Below are positions 47,488 through 50,215 of a stretch of 50,215 bases of DNA, in pieces. This DNA is from Bacteroidales bacterium (GTDB lineage: Bacteria; Bacteroidota; Bacteroidia; Bacteroidales; UBA932). The notes below the pieces were generated by a model that was not told the origin of the DNA, did not search any database, and saw only the letters and a program-made list of their open reading frames with translations. Within the stretch, counting starts at the first letter, position 1, and each line of letters starts with the position of its first letter. The position numbers were made by a program, and so were the translations under genes. Where the stretch lies: assembly GCA_016288055.1 (NCBI GenBank), contig JAEEXZ010000009.1, positions 1 through 50,215 of the forward strand, given 5' to 3'.

Positions 47488-48673
47488 AGTGATCCTGAAA
47501 CCCCGCAGGGAAGAATCCCTCCTGCGGTTCCATCCCTGGGTTTTCTCCGGGGCCATCGCCCAGATACAGGGGCATCCCGCAGAGGGAGACCTCGTGAGCG
47601 TATGCGCTTCCGACGGCCGTGTCCTGTGCTGCGGACATTACCAGGTCGGCTCCATCGCCGTCCGTGTCCTGAGCTTCGACGAGGATCCCACTCAGCCGGA
47701 CTTCTGGCTGCGCATGCTTTCCCGCGCCTATGCGCTCAGGGAGGCCTGCGGGCTGGCTACATCGGCCACCACCACCTGCTACCGCCTGGTGCACGGGGAA
47801 GGTGACGGCCTGCCCGGCCTCATCATTGACTATTATGACGGCGTATGCGTGCTGCAGGCCCACTCCGTGGGCATGTTCCGCGCCAAGGCCGCCATCTCCG
47901 CCGCCCTGCAGGAGCTGTACGGGGACCGTCTGAAGGCCGTGTACGACAAGAGCTCCGGCACCGCGCCATTCAAGGCGGGCCTGGATCTGGTGGACGGCTA
48001 TCTGTATAAGGCTCCGGACTTCGTGGCCGATGAGCAAACGGTCCTGGAGAACGGCAACAAGTTCCTGGTGAACTGGTGCGAAGGGCAGAAGACGGGCTTC
48101 TTCCTGGACCAGCGGGAAAACCGCTTCCGGGTGGGTTCCCTGGCCCGTGGCCGTCGTGTATTGAACCTCTTCTGCTATACGGGAGGCTTCTCCGTCTATG
48201 CTCTGGCCGGTGGTGCCGCCCATGTGGATTCCGTGGACAGTTCCCAGCGCGCCATGGACATGGTGGACAGGAATGTCGCCCTTAACGGATTTGATTCGTC
48301 GCTGCACACTTCCTACTGCACCGACGCCATAGACTTTGTCAAGAATGTACCCGACGGCGCCTACGACCTCATGATCGTGGACCCGCCGGCATTTGCCAAG
48401 CATCGTGGCGCCCTGAAGAACGCCCTCCGTGCCTATCAGCGCCTGAATGCGGCCGCCATCGCCAAGGTGGCCCCGGGCGGTTTTGTATTCACGTTCAGCT
48501 GCTCGCAGGTCGTTGACAAGGAAGCATTCGCCCTGGCCGTCTTCAGCGCCGCCGCCGAAACCGGCCGCAGCGTCCGCATCCTGGACCGCCTGAACCAGCC
48601 CGCCGACCACTCCGTCAACATCTACCACCCGGAAGGCGAATACCTGAAAGGACTGCTGTTGTACGTGGAGTAG
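47480..48673 (+). CDS. rlmI: RlmI-like rRNA large-subunit methyltransferase
   Basis: 397 residues from ATG 47480 (MDKVILKPRREESLLRFHPW). N-terminal PUA domain (HPWVFSGAIAQIQGHPAEGD), the EEHGE-like linker domain with RLVHGEGDGLPGLIIDYYDG, then the AdoMet methylase with KTGFFLDQRENR, VLNLFCYTGGFSVYALAGGA, and catalytic MIVDPPAFAKHR and FTFSCSQVVDKE. This is the RlmI/YccW family, which methylates C1962 of 23S rRNA in E. coli. Length and order are normal. Last gene of the operon. Confidence 0.93.
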   Translation: MDKVILKPRREESLLRFHPWVFSGAIAQIQGHPAEGDLVSVCASDGRVLCCGHYQVGSIAVRVLSFDEDPTQPDFWLRMLSRAYALREACGLATSATTTCYRLVHGEGDGLPGLIIDYYDGVCVLQAHSVGMFRAKAAISAALQELYGDRLKAVYDKSSGTAPFKAGLDLVDGYLYKAPDFVADEQTVLENGNKFLVNWCEGQKTGFFLDQRENRFRVGSLARGRRVLNLFCYTGGFSVYALAGGAAHVDSVDSSQRAMDMVDRNVALNGFDSSLHTSYCTDAIDFVKNVPDGAYDLMIVDPPAFAKHRGALKNALRAYQRLNAAAIAKVAPGGFVFTFSCSQVVDKEAFALAVFSAAAETGRSVRILDRLNQPADHSVNIYHPEGEYLKGLLLYVE

Positions 48674-48853
48674 TTTTCCGCGTCTTTTCCTCCCGCGGCC
48701 GCTTCGCCTCTCTGCGCGTTGCTTCCCTTCACCATACACTCTCGCAATCGTTCATTCTGGTAGTGCACGTGTGCGGTCACAGGTGCACCCGTGACCGGTT
48801 TTCCTGGGTTCGAGCACGAAACAGCCCCTTCTGGTGCTCGAGTGGCTGGTTTT
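48674..48853 (+). repeat. Intergenic palindromes before the IS element
   Basis: CGGTCAC (48774-48780) pairs with GTGACCG (48791-48797), and CGAGCAC (48811-48817) pairs with GTGCTCG (48834-48840). The GCAC/GTGC and GGTCA words recall the hairpins around the transposase at 38003, but the match is loose. The first 90 bases hold nothing I recognise. Confidence 0.5.
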
Positions 48854-48880
48854 GATCTGCACCCCAAAAGTTGGACACAG
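48854..48880 (+). repeat. Left inverted repeat of the IS3-family element
   Basis: The stretch CTGCACCCCAAAAGTTGGAC just before orfA has the ACCCCAAAAGTTGGACA core typical of IS150-group ends. The exact first base and target duplication cannot be fixed, since the right end is outside the window. Confidence 0.75.
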
Positions 48881-48891
48881 ATTAAAGGTAA

Positions 48892-49413
48892 ATGAAAAAG
48901 AATGAGAATTACCCGAAACTTGTCCAGGCGATGCATATGCTGGATGATGGCCATTCGGTCAATTACATCCAAAAGCAGCTAAGGGTAGATCGAAAAACCC
49001 TTCTATTGGCACGTCGACGTTACTTGTCAGGAGGCGAACTAGCACTCCTTCTGCCAAAGTACCAACCTCAGTTGTCTATGGAAAGAAAACTTGAGATTGT
49101 GCGAGAAGTTGACCAAAAGCAATTATCTTTGTCGGAGATTGCCCTTAAGCATCTCGTTCCGAGATATTCCTTGGAACGTTGGGTAAAAGCATATCATCAG
49201 TTCGGCGAGTCCGGACTTGCCAGAAAGGGCACTTCAAACGGCATGAAAAAGAAAAGGCAAAGGACAGAAGCAGAGCTAGACGAGCTCGAAATGCTCCGCA
49301 AGCGGAACGAGTATCTCGAAGCCGAGAACGCCCTGTTAAAAAAAGTCAAAGCCTTAGTCGAAGAAAGGGAAGCCCGTCTACGCGCGATTGGGCAGAAGCC
49401 ATCCAAGGACTAA
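48892..49413 (+). CDS. IS3-family transposase OrfA
   Basis: 173 residues, longer than IS3-group OrfA and typical for the IS150 group, with two helix-turn-helix units: HSVNYIQKQLRVDRKTLLLA (about 20-40) and QLSLSEIALKHLVPRYSLER (about 78-97). A C-terminal leucine-zipper segment (LDELEMLRKRNEYLEAENAL) precedes the frameshift site. OrfA binds the inverted repeats and, fused to OrfB, forms the transposase. Confidence 0.92.
   Translation: MKKNENYPKLVQAMHMLDDGHSVNYIQKQLRVDRKTLLLARRRYLSGGELALLLPKYQPQLSMERKLEIVREVDQKQLSLSEIALKHLVPRYSLERWVKAYHQFGESGLARKGTSNGMKKKRQRTEAELDELEMLRKRNEYLEAENALLKKVKALVEEREARLRAIGQKPSKD
49338..49345 (+). promoter_or_regulatory. Programmed -1 frameshift site in the IS element
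   Basis: Seven A and a G (AAAAAAAG). In the OrfA frame the site reads A AAA AAA G, a strong -1 slippery heptamer, within the LLKKVK codons. Slipping moves ribosomes into the orfB frame, which continues open to the window end. Confidence 0.8.
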
Positions 49414-50215
49414 GGCCTAAACACAAGCTTGACATCCTGCTGGAAGTCAAGGGGATGGCCCGATCCACGTTCTATTACAACCACAGACCGAAGCCCGACA
49501 AATGGGCCGTCGAGAGGCAGCGCATCGCGGAGCTGTACCACCAGAACAAGGGGCGGTACGGCTACCGCCGCCTGGCGATGGCGATGAGGAATGAAGGGTA
49601 TGTCATCAATGGCAAGACGGTCCGCAAGCTGATGGCGGAAGCTGGAATCAAGTGCCAGGTCAGGATGAAGAAATATAAGTCCTACAAGGGAGAGGTCGGA
49701 AAGATCGCGCCGAACCTACTTGAGAGGGACTTCAAGGCCGATGCACCGCACAAAAGAATGGTCACCGACGTTACGGAGTTCCACCTGTTCGGGACAAAGA
49801 TATACCTGTCACCGGTCTTGGACCTATACAACAGCGAATTGATCTTCTACACGATCTACCGTCATCCGGTCCTGGACATGGTTAAGGACATGATAAATGG
49901 AACCATATCGGTTATCGGCAGCAATACAAACGCAATCCTTCACTCGGACCAAGGCTTCCATTATCAGCACAAGGACTATCAGAAGTTGTTGAAAGACAAT
50001 CATATAATCCAAAGCATGTCCCGGAAAGGAAACTGCCTGGACAATGCTGTGATGGAAAACTTTTTTGGTCTTTTGAAGTCCGAGTTGCTATATTTGCGTA
50101 AGTTCGAATCGCTCGAGCAGTTCCTCGAGGAACTGGAAGACTATCTTGAATACTACAACACGGTTCGAATCAAAGCAAAACTAAACGGAATGAGTCCGGT
50201 GCAATACCGAACTCA
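49338..50215 (+). CDS. IS3-family transposase OrfB (DDE integrase), 3' end outside window
   Basis: Read in the -1 frame from the slippery site the sequence is open to the edge: GMARSTFYYNHRPKPDKW, KGRYGYRRLAMAMRNEGYVI (HTH_21 region), then the catalytic residues in TDVTEFHLFGTKIYLSPVLD (first Asp), ILHSDQGFHYQHKDY (second Asp) and DNAVMENFFGLLKSELLY (Glu). The end EYYNTVRIKAKLNGMSPVQY shows that only about ten residues are missing. Probably made as an OrfAB fusion by frameshifting; an internal ATG at 49456 could start OrfB alone. No inactivating change seen. Confidence 0.9.

Larger units (their letters stand above)
48854..50215 (+). mobile_element. IS3-family element, IS150 group, right end outside window
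   Basis: Left inverted repeat, orfA with two helix-turn-helix units, a frameshift site and orfB with the DDE integrase core, in the usual order. Only the last few codons and the right inverted repeat are missing at the window edge. It is inserted after the RlmI-like gene. Confidence 0.9.

Overview
The window comes from a member of the Bacteroidota, most likely order Bacteroidales, with a GC-rich backbone. The evidence is the phylum-specific -7 promoter word TAnnTTTG in front of many genes, the near absence of Shine-Dalgarno sites, five genes with lipoprotein signal peptides, and typical family content: a DUF4290 gene beside ftsK, a LolA-like gene behind ftsK, a histone H1-like Hc1 peptide, an AddA/AddB-type nuclease pair, reverse rubrerythrin, clostripain-like and DPP III-like lipoproteins. 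The genus cannot be told from sequence reading alone. I found no tRNA, rRNA or CRISPR array.

Layout. 1-16.2 kb is dense core sequence: a manC fragment running off the left edge, an NfeD/flotillin/XRE operon, addA, DUF4290-ftsK-lolA, a FISUMP lipoprotein, apbE, comEC, an acetate kinase plus phosphate acyltransferase operon, and tpiA. 16.2-18.7 kb holds a 64-bp-period palindrome array, the Hc1 gene, pth and rplY, and a first cluster of repeats. About 18.3-28.4 kb is an accessory island with visibly AT-richer genes. It carries a zinc-ribbon repeat protein, a deoxyribosyltransferase-like protein, dtd, an AbiH plus DNA glycosylase operon, an XRE regulator with two unrecognised genes, a complete DpnII-type (GATC) restriction-modification operon and another unrecognised gene. 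The island is bracketed by two inverted copies of a ~250-bp element with terminal inverted repeats and by clusters of short REP-like palindromes. The right-hand copy abuts a truncated ORF6N gene.

28.4-48.7 kb is backbone again: a XerC/D recombinase, DPP III-like and C11 peptidase lipoproteins, sppA, addB, rubrerythrin, a REP-associated (HUH/Y1) transposase framed by four hairpin repeats, a mannose-6-phosphate isomerase-like gene, an S4 RNA-binding protein, an S9 peptidase-pssA-C1B peptidase operon, and a tightly packed hydrolase/lipoprotein/3'-5' exonuclease/RlmI-like operon. 48.85 kb to the right edge is an IS3-family (IS150-like) element with a frameshift site, cut off by the window end.

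How the genes work together. AckA with the Ptb-like enzyme makes ATP and a short-chain acid from an acyl-CoA. AddA and AddB probably form one helicase-nuclease although their genes lie 28 kb apart. The DpnII operon, AbiH, the glycosylase and the unknown genes form a plausible defence island. The best candidates for something undescribed are the XRE plus two-gene unit (22.5-23.9 kb), the AbiH-glycosylase pair, the TIR-bounded element flanking the island, and the transposase with its hairpins.
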